A stretch of 64,000 nt of DNA from Aldehydirespirator sp965117015 (lineage in GTDB: Bacteria > Actinomycetota > Acidimicrobiia > Acidimicrobiales > Aldehydirespiratoraceae), in contig OZ220747.1 in assembly GCA_965117015.1 (NCBI GenBank), positions 992,001 to 1,056,000 of the forward strand, given 5' to 3'. The position numbers and the translations under genes were made by a program. The notes below the pieces were generated by a model that saw nothing but the letters and a program-made list of their open reading frames with translations, did not search any database and had not been told where the DNA came from. How positions within the stretch are numbered: position 1 is the first letter of the stretch; every line of letters begins with the position of its first letter. Below, piece after piece: positions 25,283 to 33,740 of this stretch.

Positions 25283-27256
25283 ATGACCAAATCAAGGCTT
25301 GTCGTGGCTGCGCTCGTAGCGTTCGCGCTGCTGGCGTCGGCGTGCGGCGACGACGAGGAAGGGGAGGCACCGGCTACAGCCGATGGCACCGAAGCGACTA
25401 CCGAGGCTGCGCCGGAGGACAGCGAAGGCGAGACCGCGGCTCCGGCGGAGTCTGAGGCCGCACCGGCGGGGGATTCGTCTGATCCAATCCGGATCCCGTT
25501 GCACAACTGGTCGAGCCAGCTCGTGGGGGCTGAGGTTGTAGGTGGCATCCTGGAGGCTGCCGGCTTCACCGTGGAGTACGTGCCCTCCGACAGCCAGGTG
25601 GTGTACCAGTCGATGTGCGACGGCGACATCGAATTGGTGCACGAGGTCTGGGAAGGCGCCTTCGGCGTGGCCTTCCAGGAGCAGGTCGACAAGGGCTGCG
25701 TGCTCGACTGGGCCACCCACAACGCGGTGACCCGCGAGGAATGGTGGTACCCCATCTACGTCGAGGAGCAGTGCCCCGGCCTTCCCGACTGGCAGGCTCT
25801 CAACGACTGCGCGCACCTGTTCGCGACGGCTGAGACCGGCGACAAGGGCCGGTTCCTGGGCGGACCGGTGGACTGGCTCAAGGGCGACGAGGAGCGCGTC
25901 GAGGGTCTCGGCATGAACTTCGAAGTCGTGAACGCGGGCTCCGCCGCGACCCTGTGGGCCGAGTTGGACGCGGCTTCGGCCGACAACACGCCGATCGTGT
26001 TGTTCAACTGGACCCCGAACTTCGTGGAGGCCGTCTATGAGGGCCGCTTCATCGAGTTCCCGACCTTCGAGGACGCCTGCCGCACCGACCCGGCGTGGGG
26101 CATCAACTCCGAGCTGACCCACGACTGCGGCAACCCCGCCGACGGCTACTTGAAGACCGGTGTGGGCGAGCACTTCCCCGAGAAGTGGCCGGCCGCGGCT
26201 GCGATCGTGCAGCGCATGGACTTCACCAACCCCATGCTGGCCGCCATGGCCGCCGCCGTCGACGTCGACGGCAAGGAAGCCTCAGAGGCCGCCACCGAGT
26301 GGCTGGCCGCCAACGAGGATCTCTGGCGAGGCTGGATCAGCGGCGACGTAGCTGCCCCCGCAGAGGCCGCGGCCGCAGCCGACTCCACTGATCCGATCCG
26401 GATCCCGTTGCACAACTGGTCGAGCCAGCTCGTCGGGGCCGAGGTCGTGGGCGGCATCCTGGAGGCCGCCGGCTACTCGGTGGAGTACGTGCCCTCCGAC
26501 AGCCAGGTGGTGTACCAGTCGATGTGTGACGGCGACATCGAGCTTGTCCACGAGGTCTGGGAGGGCGCCTTCGGCGTGGCCTTCCAGGAGCAGGTCGACA
26601 AGGGCTGCGTGCTCGACTGGGCCACCCACAACGCGGTGACCCGCGAGGAATGGTGGTACCCCATCTACGTCGAGGAGCAGTGCCCCGGCCTTCCCGACTG
26701 GCAGGCTCTCAACGACTGCGCGCACCTGTTCGCGACGGCTGAGACCGGCGACAAGGGCCGGTTCCTGGGCGGACCGGTGGACTGGCTCAAGGGCGACGAG
26801 GAGCGCGTCGAGGGTCTCGGCATGAACTTCGAGGTCATCAACGCCGGTTCGGCGGCCACGTTGTGGGCTGAGTTGGACGCGGCTTCGGCCGACAACACGC
26901 CGATCGTGTTGTTCAACTGGACCCCGAACTTCGTGGAGGCCGTCTATGAGGGCCGCTTCATCGAGTTCCCGACCTTCGAGGACGCCTGCCGCACCGACCC
27001 GGCGTGGGGCATCAACTCCGAGCTGACCCACGACTGCGGCAACCCCGCCGACGGGTACTTGAAGACCGGTGTGGGCGAGCACTTCCCCGAGAAGTGGCCG
27101 GCCGCGGCTGCGATCGTGCAGCGCATGGACTTCACCAACCCGATGCTGGCCGCCATGGCCGCCGCCGTCGACGTCGACGGCAAGGAAGCCTCAGAGGCCG
27201 CCACCGAGTGGCTGGCCGCCAACGAGGATCTCTGGCGAGGCTGGATAGCCGGGTAA
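25283..27256 (+). CDS. Tandem-duplicated glycine betaine-type ABC substrate-binding lipoprotein
   Basis: 657 aa, ATG with GGAGGGAACC ribosome site. Lipoprotein signal peptide with lipobox LLASAC, a Thr/Glu/Ala-rich linker to about residue 66, then two complete OpuAC-type binding domains (about 67-352 and 370-655) joined by an Ala-rich linker. Each carries IPLHNWSSQLVGAEVVGG, DIELVHEVWEGAF, EEWWYPIYVEEQCPG and LFNWTPNFVEAVYEG, with the aromatic residues expected for quaternary-amine binding. The domains are almost identical in protein and in long stretches of DNA (offset 909 bp). The ATPase and permease genes follow. It delivers betaine, choline or similar osmolytes; two sites per chain may raise capture. 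Confidence 0.93.
   Translation: MTKSRLVVAALVAFALLASACGDDEEGEAPATADGTEATTEAAPEDSEGETAAPAESEAAPAGDSSDPIRIPLHNWSSQLVGAEVVGGILEAAGFTVEYVPSDSQVVYQSMCDGDIELVHEVWEGAFGVAFQEQVDKGCVLDWATHNAVTREEWWYPIYVEEQCPGLPDWQALNDCAHLFATAETGDKGRFLGGPVDWLKGDEERVEGLGMNFEVVNAGSAATLWAELDAASADNTPIVLFNWTPNFVEAVYEGRFIEFPTFEDACRTDPAWGINSELTHDCGNPADGYLKTGVGEHFPEKWPAAAAIVQRMDFTNPMLAAMAAAVDVDGKEASEAATEWLAANEDLWRGWISGDVAAPAEAAAAADSTDPIRIPLHNWSSQLVGAEVVGGILEAAGYSVEYVPSDSQVVYQSMCDGDIELVHEVWEGAFGVAFQEQVDKGCVLDWATHNAVTREEWWYPIYVEEQCPGLPDWQALNDCAHLFATAETGDKGRFLGGPVDWLKGDEERVEGLGMNFEVINAGSAATLWAELDAASADNTPIVLFNWTPNFVEAVYEGRFIEFPTFEDACRTDPAWGINSELTHDCGNPADGYLKTGVGEHFPEKWPAAAAIVQRMDFTNPMLAAMAAAVDVDGKEASEAATEWLAANEDLWRGWIAG
25481..27247 (+). 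repeat. Internal direct duplication of about 858 bp within the binding-protein gene
   Basis: Copy 1 spans about 25481-26338 and copy 2 about 26390-27247. Long blocks (about 25663-25920 and 25966-26330 against their partners) are essentially identical, while two intervening patches differ at many synonymous positions. Confidence 0.9.
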
Positions 27257-27302
27257 GTCCCCTACGACTGGCAATTAGTAGTAGTTGCTAGTCCGCTAAA
27301 GT

Positions 27303-27345
27303 ACCGGCCGGGTGGAGGCGAACGCCTCCCCCGGCCGGTTCTTTT
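27303..27345 (+). terminator. Rho-independent-type hairpin between binding protein and ATPase genes
   Basis: The left arm at 27303-27319 (starting ACCGGCCGGG) pairs with the right arm at 27324-27339 in a stem of about 16 bp with one bulged T and a 4-base loop, followed by TTCTTTTCT. Its place 46 bases after the binding-protein stop suggests partial termination, giving more binding protein than ATPase/permease. Confidence 0.8.
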
Positions 27346-27368
27346 CTGGAGGCGCGGATGGCTACGTC

Positions 27369-28418
27369 ATGAACGGTGACGCGATGATCTCGTGCCGGGA
27401 CGTATGGAAGCTCTACGGCCCCGATCCCGAGAAGTTCCTCAGGCACCACAACGGGGAGCCCAGCATCGACACGGTGAAGGACGCCGGGTACATCCCGGCC
27501 GTCGTGTCGGCCAGCCTCGACGTGATGCCCGGCGAGATCCTCGTTCTGATGGGTCTCAGCGGATCGGGCAAGTCCACGCTGGTCCGATGCCTATCGCGTT
27601 TGATCGAGCCGACCTCCGGCCGCGTCCACTTCGGCGGCGTCGACCTGCTGGCCGCGTCCGGGCGGGAGTTGATCGACATCCGCCGGCACCGGATGGGGAT
27701 GGTGTTCCAGCACTTCGCCCTCTTTCCTCATCGCACCGTGGCCGAGAACATCGTGTTCCCGCTGGAGGTGCAGGGCGTCGACAGTGCCGCCCGGCGCGCC
27801 CGGGCCGATGAGATCCTCGCACTCGTGGGTCTGGAGGGTCGGGGCGGCTACTACCCGCGCGAGCTGTCCGGAGGCCAGCAGCAACGGGTCGGCATCGGCC
27901 GGTCGCTGGCCGTCGAGCCCGACGTGTGGTTCTTGGACGAGCCCTTCTCGGCGCTCGATCCGCTGATCCGGCGGGAGATGCAGGACGAGTTCCTGCGGCT
28001 CCAGTCCGTGTTGCACAAGACGATCGTGTTCATCACCCACGACTTCAGCGAGGCGATCCGCCTGGCCGACCGGATCGCGATCCTCTATGAGGGTCAGATC
28101 GTCCAGCTGGGCTGGGCCGAGGACCTGGTCACGCAGCCCGCGACCGACTACGTGCGGAACTTCGCTCGCGACGTGCAGCGCGACCGGATCCTCACCGCCC
28201 GCAGCGTCATGGGCGACGTCTCGGACGCTCCCCCGGACGCGGAGACGGTTGAGGCCGGCGCGGTGCTGCGTGAGATAGCCCCGGCCGTGCTGGCCAGCCC
28301 GCACCCGCTGGTAGTCGTCGAGGACGGCGCGGCGGTCGGGAGCCTCAGCCGCGATGCCGTGATCGACGCAGTGTGGGGCACCAGCGACGCCGAGGGCACA
28401 GACTCCGGCGCCGGCTGA
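27369..28418 (+). CDS. Glycine betaine-type ABC transporter ATP-binding protein (OpuAA/ProV-like)
   Basis: 349 aa from ATG 27369. An in-frame GTG at 27312 lies inside the terminator hairpin and is rejected. Nucleotide-binding domain with Walker A GLSGSGKST (K68), signature LSGGQQQRVGIGRSL, Walker B VWFLDEPFSALD and switch His in FITHDFSEA. The N-terminal YGPDPEKFLRHHNG extension is typical of ProV/OpuAA, as is the shortened C-terminal CBS-like region (about 285-340), which in relatives senses ionic strength. It powers uptake with the fused permease that follows; the two genes overlap by one base (TGATG), implying coupled translation. Confidence 0.93.
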   Translation: MNGDAMISCRDVWKLYGPDPEKFLRHHNGEPSIDTVKDAGYIPAVVSASLDVMPGEILVLMGLSGSGKSTLVRCLSRLIEPTSGRVHFGGVDLLAASGRELIDIRRHRMGMVFQHFALFPHRTVAENIVFPLEVQGVDSAARRARADEILALVGLEGRGGYYPRELSGGQQQRVGIGRSLAVEPDVWFLDEPFSALDPLIRREMQDEFLRLQSVLHKTIVFITHDFSEAIRLADRIAILYEGQIVQLGWAEDLVTQPATDYVRNFARDVQRDRILTARSVMGDVSDAPPDAETVEAGAVLREIAPAVLASPHPLVVVEDGAAVGSLSRDAVIDAVWGTSDAEGTDSGAG

Positions 28419-30631
28419 TGGCTGCGACCGTCGAGTCCGCCGCACCCGAGAACCTCCTGGAGCGGTTCCGCCGCACCAAGGGCTGGCGCATGGCGCTGCT
28501 GTTGCTGTCGCCCTACATCGTCATCCAGATCATCCATCAGGCCGCACCCGGCCTGTTCCCCGACTGGCTGTCGAAGCTGGGCGACTTCAGGTTCCTGCCC
28601 GACTGGGCCAACGAGGCCCTGCTGTACCTCAAGGACGAGGAACTGCTCGGCCTGTTCAACTTCAAAGACGTCACCCGCACGGTGTCGGGCTGGCTGGAGT
28701 ACCCCCTGGACCTGAGCGAGCAGCTGCTGATCTCGGGTGGGGACTCCTTCGGTTGGGGTCCGGTGCCCTGGATCGTGATCATCGGGCTGCTCGTCGGGAT
28801 CGGCGCGCTGCTCGGCGGCTGGAAGCTGGCGGCGCTGGCCGGAGCGTGCTCGCTGTACCTGGCCATGTTCAACACCTTCGGCTGGGGCGCGGTGCCCTGG
28901 GTGGTGCTGGTGGGCCTCTTCGCGGTGGCCGGGGCCAAGCTGGGCGGCTGGAGGCTGGCGCTGCTAGCCGGCGGTTGCTCGCTGTACCTGGCCGTCTTCG
29001 GCGTGTGGAAGGACTCCATGATCACGCTGTCGATCGTGTTCGTGGTGGCGCCCCTGGCGGCGCTGATCGGCTGGGCCTCAGGGCTCGCCGCAGTGAAGGC
29101 CCGGTGGTTCGAGGCCCTGCTGGTGCCGGTGCTCAACGTGATGCAGTCCATGCCGCACTTCTCCTACCTGCTGCCGATCTCGGTGTTCATCGGCATCGGC
29201 GACGAGGCCGGCGCCATCGCCACCGTCCTGTTCGCGGTGCCGCCCATGGCCCGGCTCACCATCCTGGGTCTGCGCTCGGTCTCCCCGGAGGTGCGAGAGG
29301 CCGGCCTTATGTCGGGCTGCACCAAATGGCAGATGCTGTGGCGCGTCGAGATGCCGGCGGCGCGCCCGCAGCTACTGGTCGGCATCAACCAGGTGCTGAT
29401 GCAGTGCTTCGGCATGACCGTTCTGGCGTCCTTCGTCGGCACTCGCGGCTTGGGCCTGCCGCTGTTGAACTACCTGCAGAGCCTCCGCATCGGCAAGGCC
29501 CTGGAGGTGGGGGTGGCCATCGTGTTGATGGCCATCATGCTCGACCGGCTGGGCCAGGCCCTCGGAGCCCGCAGGCCCGAGCACATCGACATGACCAAGA
29601 GCTGGACGGCGCGGCATCCGTTCTGGATCGGGGGCTCGGCGGTGGTCGCAGCCGGGATCGTGCTGGCCCGGCTGACCGAGTACGCCGCGCTGCTGCCCAG
29701 GGGCGGGGCAGTCAGCACGGACCGGCTCTGGGAGCTGCGCCTGCCCGGGACCGACATCGTCCTGATCGACGGGCGCAAGGGGGCGACGGTAAGCACCGAG
29801 CCGTTCTGGGAGTGGATGGTCGACTGGGTGCAACTCAACCTGAAGTCCCCGCTGGGCCATTTCCGGGACTTCATGATCCTGGAGATCCTGTTCCCCATGC
29901 GGGACGCCTTCCAGGCGCTGCCCTGGATCGGGCTGCTGGTCCTCGTCGCCGCGGTCGGCTGGCGCTTCGGAGGCTGGAGGCTGGCGGCCATAGTGGCGCT
30001 GTTCGTGGCCTACCTGGCCTTCTCGGGGTTCTGGATCGAGTCGATGGAGACGCTCTACCTGGTCGTGGCCGCCCTGATCGTCAGTGTCGTCATCGGGGTG
30101 CCGATCGGGATCTTCGCCTCGACGAGCGACCGGCGCTACGCCTCGGTCCAGGTCCTCTTGGACACGTTCCAGGTGCTGCCCTCGTTCATCTACCTGATCC
30201 CGGTGGTGATGCTGTTCCGGGTGGGACCGGTGGCCGCCCTCACCGCCATCGTGATCTACGCGACGGTCCCGGCCGTGCGCTACACGATGCTGGGGCTGCG
30301 CAACGTGCCCGCCGACATGATCGAGGCCGCCGAGATGTCGGGCTGCACCCGGACGCAGGTGCTGCGCAAGGTCAAGTTCCCCATGGCGTTCCCGGAGATC
30401 ATGCTGGGCATGAACCAGGTGCTGCTGTTCGGACTCCTGCTGGTGATCATCTCCGCCTTCATCGGCGGCATCGACGGCCTCGGCGACGACATCCTGCTGG
30501 CCCGCACCGAGCAGGCCCTCGTGGGTGAGGGCATCGTCGCCGGCTTCAACGTGGCCGTCATCGGACTCACCGCCGACCAGCTCATCACCAACTACGCCCG
30601 CGAGCGCAAGGCCCAACTCGGCATCGACTGA
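28418..30631 (+). CDS. Fused double permease of a betaine-type ABC transporter (two OpuAB/ProW domains)
   Basis: 737 aa; ATG shares a base with the ATPase stop. Two permease domains in one chain: the first (about 195-400) carries the EAA-type loop EAGLMSGCTKWQMLWRVEMP, the second (about 535-735) EAAEMSGCTRTQVLRKVKFP, each with surrounding inner-membrane helices. Additional hydrophobic segments (about 107-195, with the repeated phrases LGGWKLAALAGACSLYLA and LGGWRLALLAGGCSLYLA) lie before the first. Usually two identical OpuAB/ProW chains form the channel; here the dimer is covalently fused and the halves have diverged. The paired binding protein is also duplicated. A convergent TetR gene ends 22 bases downstream. 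Confidence 0.9.
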   Translation: MAATVESAAPENLLERFRRTKGWRMALLLLSPYIVIQIIHQAAPGLFPDWLSKLGDFRFLPDWANEALLYLKDEELLGLFNFKDVTRTVSGWLEYPLDLSEQLLISGGDSFGWGPVPWIVIIGLLVGIGALLGGWKLAALAGACSLYLAMFNTFGWGAVPWVVLVGLFAVAGAKLGGWRLALLAGGCSLYLAVFGVWKDSMITLSIVFVVAPLAALIGWASGLAAVKARWFEALLVPVLNVMQSMPHFSYLLPISVFIGIGDEAGAIATVLFAVPPMARLTILGLRSVSPEVREAGLMSGCTKWQMLWRVEMPAARPQLLVGINQVLMQCFGMTVLASFVGTRGLGLPLLNYLQSLRIGKALEVGVAIVLMAIMLDRLGQALGARRPEHIDMTKSWTARHPFWIGGSAVVAAGIVLARLTEYAALLPRGGAVSTDRLWELRLPGTDIVLIDGRKGATVSTEPFWEWMVDWVQLNLKSPLGHFRDFMILEILFPMRDAFQALPWIGLLVLVAAVGWRFGGWRLAAIVALFVAYLAFSGFWIESMETLYLVVAALIVSVVIGVPIGIFASTSDRRYASVQVLLDTFQVLPSFIYLIPVVMLFRVGPVAALTAIVIYATVPAVRYTMLGLRNVPADMIEAAEMSGCTRTQVLRKVKFPMAFPEIMLGMNQVLLFGLLLVIISAFIGGIDGLGDDILLARTEQALVGEGIVAGFNVAVIGLTADQLITNYARERKAQLGID

Positions 30632-30652
30632 CGCCGAGGGCGGTGTCCGGCG

Positions 30653-31285
30653 CTACTGGTCTGGCGGGCGCTGGGGTATCGCGCTGGCCATGACGTGCAT
30701 CAGCCATGCGGCCCAGTCCTGTCCGGACGGGACATGGCGATCCGCCAGCCCGGCGGACAACACCAAGTGAGTGCCGATCCCGATCGCGTGGATCATCAGT
30801 GTTGCGGAGGCAATGTCGTATTCGGCGTCGAAGAGTCCCTCGTCCGCCGCCCTCTCAACCAGGCCGCGCAACTGGTCGGCCTGTTCGTCCAGGAAACGCT
30901 GCAAGAGTTGTTGAATCGCGGCGTTGTTACGGGCGCTGCCGAACACTTGGTTCAGCACGTCTCTCACTGAGTCAGATGTCAACAGGGACGTACCCCACAA
31001 CTCGAGGATCTCCGGCACGGTCGCCTCGGCAAGACCCATGTCCTGGAGCCTTCGCTCAGGCAGCAACTGCTCAAGGAGGTGCTCAACGGCAGCCACCATC
31101 AGGTCGTTCTTGTGCGGCCAGCGCGGGTAGATGGCTCCCGGCGTCACCCCGGCGCGGCGCGCAATGTTGCTTATCACCGCTCCGTCGTATCCCCGCTCGA
31201 TGAATTCCGCGGCCGCGGCTTCCACCACGCGCTTCGCCGTCCGTTCCGAATCACCTCGTCGGCGCGGCTCGCCGCTAGCAGCCAT
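30653..31285 (-). CDS. TetR-family transcriptional regulator
   Basis: 210 aa from ATG 31285, chosen for the AAAGGGGG ribosome site just upstream; the frame extends further but reads as non-coding. The N-terminal helix-turn-helix is clear: KRVVEAAAAEFIERGYDGAV, then SNIARRAGVTPGAIYPRWPH (about 17-62). The C-terminal domain is variable, as usual for ligand-binding TetR proteins. A perfect TCGAT-GAT-ATCGA palindrome lies 23 bases upstream, suggesting autorepression. It converges on the betaine transporter genes but may control something else; the divergent gene on its other side is a DUF2784 membrane protein. Confidence 0.88.
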   Translation of the reverse strand: MAASGEPRRRGDSERTAKRVVEAAAAEFIERGYDGAVISNIARRAGVTPGAIYPRWPHKNDLMVAAVEHLLEQLLPERRLQDMGLAEATVPEILELWGTSLLTSDSVRDVLNQVFGSARNNAAIQQLLQRFLDEQADQLRGLVERAADEGLFDAEYDIASATLMIHAIGIGTHLVLSAGLADRHVPSGQDWAAWLMHVMASAIPQRPPDQ

Positions 31286-31307
31286 GAGCCCCCTTTCACA
31301 TAGTTGC

Positions 31308-31320
31308 TCGATGATATCGA
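31308..31320 (-). promoter_or_regulatory. Candidate TetR operator palindrome
   Basis: TCGAT-GAT-ATCGA is a perfect 5-bp inverted repeat with a 3-base centre, in the AT-rich region between the TetR start codon and the divergent DUF2784 gene. Confidence 0.4.
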
Positions 31321-31385
31321 AATATTCATCCAGGCTCGAACACCACGGCTGTGCGCTACAAATGACCCACCTGGGGCACTCGCAG

Positions 31386-31391
31386 TAGTGT
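31386..31391 (+). promoter_or_regulatory. Leaderless-type -10 box TAGTGT
   Basis: TAGTGT ends 6 bases before the GTG at 31398. Confidence 0.45.
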
Positions 31392-31397
31392 GAAGCC

Positions 31398-31775
31398 GTG
31401 GGTGCGTGGCTGCTGGCAATCTCGATAGCACTCGCACACGGGCTGCTGGCCGTGTTCATCATTGTCGGCGCTCCATTTGCGGCACTCAGGCAACGGTTGA
31501 TGAGCTGGTACTTGGTCATGCTGGTGCCGACTGCTGCGGTGAATCTCCTCCAGTTGCCGTGCCCGCTGACGGTCTGGGAGAAGCACTTCTGGCGCCTCGC
31601 GGGTGAGACTCCGTACCGGGGCGGCTTCATCTCCCAGTATTTCGTGAAGCCCTTCCACGCCCCCGGTCTGAGTCCTAGCGACGAGACGGTCCTGCTCGTC
31701 GCGGTGGTGGTCTGGTGCCTGTCGTGGCTGCTGTTCGCCGCGGTGTCACGACTGCGGCTGCGGATGCGGCTCTGA
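31398..31775 (+). CDS. DUF2784 family membrane protein
   Basis: 125 aa, GTG start. About four hydrophobic segments (roughly 3-25, 35-52, 58-65 weak, 97-118). The family-specific LLQLPCPLTVWEKHFWRLAG and YRGGFISQYFVKPFHAPGL place it in DUF2784, small membrane proteins of unknown function common in Actinobacteria and Proteobacteria. Length is normal. It is flanked by a divergent TetR gene and a convergent DUF4202 gene (8 bases to its end). No function can be assigned. Confidence 0.85.
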   Translation: MGAWLLAISIALAHGLLAVFIIVGAPFAALRQRLMSWYLVMLVPTAAVNLLQLPCPLTVWEKHFWRLAGETPYRGGFISQYFVKPFHAPGLSPSDETVLLVAVVVWCLSWLLFAAVSRLRLRMRL

Positions 31776-31783
31776 GGCCGGCT

Positions 31784-32449
31784 TCACCCGGTGTCGCGGC
31801 CCTCCCGGGCGAACACCTCCTCGGCCTCGGCGACGACCCTCCGGCTGTGCTCGTCGAGGCCGGCGGCCACTTGGGCAGCCTGGCCCCGGCCGGCGGCGCT
31901 CATCTTGGCCAGGGTCTTGGCCACTATGTCGGCCGCCTTGGCGTCGTCGTCGAGCCGGTCGAGTACCGAGCGCAACTCCGTCTCCAGGAACGTGAGGCTC
32001 ACCGCGTCCTCGAAGGTCTGCACCTCCGGGTCGGATCCCAGCCCCCGCTTGGTCACGATCCGGGTGGCCCTGGCCGCTACTGAGCCGTCCACCCGGGCCT
32101 CGTCGAGGATGGCGGCCAGGTCTCGGGCATGGCGTTCCCGCTGCGCTCTCCGCCAGCGCAGGTAGCCGGCCCGGCCCTCGGGATAGTCCGAGCGGGGCAG
32201 CGCCCAGCGACGCAGATGATGGGCCCGGGCCGCCAGCCTCAGAGCGTCAGACGCCTCCGGGTCGAGGCGGACCACCCACTCCTCGGCCCGGCGACCCTGG
32301 GCCAGCGCCAGCGGCTCTGAATCGTGGCTTCGGGGGTCGGCGGCGTTGGCCGCATCGATCGCAGCCCGGGTTTCGGCGACACCGCCGGAACCGCTCACCT
32401 CGTCGAACCCCGCTCGCCCCGCACTAGAGGTTGGCGATCTCGTGCTCAA
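31784..32449 (-). CDS. DUF4202 family protein
   Basis: 221 aa from the longest start at 32449; a GTG at 32398 just before AETRAAIDAANAADP is equally plausible. The family pattern is clear: AAIDAANAADPRSH, EPLALAQGRRAEEWVVRL, DALRLAARAHHLRRWALPRS, YPEGRAGYLRWRR, and DPEVQTFEDAVSLTFLE. DUF4202 is a cytosolic family of unknown function with conserved His/Arg/Asp residues suggestive of an enzyme. The 5' end overlaps the acyl-CoA dehydrogenase stop by up to 26 bases, so it probably belongs to that minus-strand operon. Confidence 0.85.
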   Translation of the reverse strand: MSTRSPTSSAGRAGFDEVSGSGGVAETRAAIDAANAADPRSHDSEPLALAQGRRAEEWVVRLDPEASDALRLAARAHHLRRWALPRSDYPEGRAGYLRWRRAQRERHARDLAAILDEARVDGSVAARATRIVTKRGLGSDPEVQTFEDAVSLTFLETELRSVLDRLDDDAKAADIVAKTLAKMSAAGRGQAAQVAAGLDEHSRRVVAEAEEVFAREGRDTG

Positions 32450-33731
32450 GCCGGGACTCGATGTGGGCCCGGGCTGCTTCGATCCGGGTAGGCAGGTGCA
32501 TCGACGGGTACAGACCGTCGTGGGGCTTGTAGCCCTTGAGCACCTGCTTGGCGATGGTGTCCTTGTGCACCTCGGACGGTCCGTCGGCGATGCCCATGAT
32601 CGGCCCCGACATCCACATGTGAGCCAGCGGCATCAGGTTCGACACGCCGAGCGAGCCGTGGGCGTGCATGGCCCGGTACACCACGTCGATCAGCACCTTG
32701 GGCGTGGCCACCTTCACGCCGGCGATGTGCTGGCGGATCTTGGCGTAGTCGCCCACTTCGTCGATCAGCCAGGCGCAATGCAGCACCTGTAAGCGGAACT
32801 GCTGGATCTGCACCCACGAGTCGGCGATCCAGTGCTGGATGGCCTGCTTCTCAGCGATCAGGGAGCCCTTGGTCTCCCGCGACAGCACCCGCTCGCACAT
32901 CATGTCCAGCGCCCGCTGAGCCGTCCCCACCGAGCGCATGGCGTGATGGACCCGCCCCCCGCCCAAGCGGGTCTGGGCGATCTTGAAGCCTGATCCCTCC
33001 TCGCCCAGCAGGTTCTCGGCGGGAACCCGCACGTCGTTGAACCGCAGGTGGGGATGGTCGCCCTCGCCCAGGGGCTCGGAGCCCAAGCCCACGTCGGTCA
33101 CCACCTCCAGGCCCTCCGCGTCCGACGGCACCAGGACCATCGATGAGCCCCGGTACACCGGCACGTCGGGGTTGGTGATGACCATCACGATCAGGAAGGT
33201 CGAGTACCGGAAGTTGGAGGCGAACCACTTCTCGCCGGTGATGACCCACTCGTCGCCGTCCCGCACCGCCCGGCATGTGAAGTAGTTGGGGTCTGACCCG
33301 CCCTGGGGCTCGGTCATCGAATACGTCGACGAGATCTCGCCGGCCAGCAGCGGCTTCAGGTACCGCTCACGCTGCTCGTCGGTGCCGTAGTGGGCCAGGA
33401 TCTCGGCGTTGCCCGAGTCGGGCGCCTGGCAGCCGAAAACGATCTGGCCCCACAGCGACCGGCCCAGGATCTCGTTCATGAGGGCCAGCTTCACCTGCCC
33501 GTATCCGGGGCCGCCCAACTCCGGCCCGAGATGGCAGGCCCACAGGTCCTGCTCCTGCACCTGGCGCTGCAGGGGACGCACCAGAGCGTTGGCGGTGGCG
33601 TTGGTGCGGTCGAAGGGGCTGACCGTGTCACGGAAGTAGAGGTCGAGCGGCTCGACCTCCTCGCCGACGAACCGGTCCATCCAGTCGAGCTTCGCCTGGA
33701 ACTCCGGCTCGACGGAGAAGTCGATGGCCAT
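32424..33731 (-). CDS. Acyl-CoA dehydrogenase (ACAD10/11-like)
   Basis: 435 aa, ATG. Flavin-dependent acyl-CoA dehydrogenase fold: YSMTEPQGGSDPNYFTCRAV in the substrate/FAD-binding middle domain, WVITGEKWFASNFRYSTFL, and the C-terminal helical domain with GGGRVHHAMRSVGTAQRALD and MHAHGSLGVSNLMPLAHMW. The R-V-H-H-A-M-R stretch is characteristic of the long-chain/ACAD10-11 branch. The gene just upstream on the same strand (9 bases) is an APH-type phosphotransferase. In animals these two activities are fused in ACAD10 and ACAD11, which process 4-hydroxyacyl-CoAs via a phosphorylated intermediate; a similar role is inferred here. Confidence 0.9.
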   Translation of the reverse strand: MAIDFSVEPEFQAKLDWMDRFVGEEVEPLDLYFRDTVSPFDRTNATANALVRPLQRQVQEQDLWACHLGPELGGPGYGQVKLALMNEILGRSLWGQIVFGCQAPDSGNAEILAHYGTDEQRERYLKPLLAGEISSTYSMTEPQGGSDPNYFTCRAVRDGDEWVITGEKWFASNFRYSTFLIVMVITNPDVPVYRGSSMVLVPSDAEGLEVVTDVGLGSEPLGEGDHPHLRFNDVRVPAENLLGEEGSGFKIAQTRLGGGRVHHAMRSVGTAQRALDMMCERVLSRETKGSLIAEKQAIQHWIADSWVQIQQFRLQVLHCAWLIDEVGDYAKIRQHIAGVKVATPKVLIDVVYRAMHAHGSLGVSNLMPLAHMWMSGPIMGIADGPSEVHKDTIAKQVLKGYKPHDGLYPSMHLPTRIEAARAHIESRLEHEIANL

Positions 33732-33740
33732 GGCTCAACG

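Noticed and set aside
27312..27368. Upstream GTG start for the betaine ATPase gene
   Set aside because: It falls inside the terminator hairpin and the added residues do not resemble OpuAA/ProV N-termini.
29372..30616. 414-codon minus-strand frame opposite the fused permease
   Set aside because: Highly charged His/Gln/Asp-rich shadow of a membrane protein gene.
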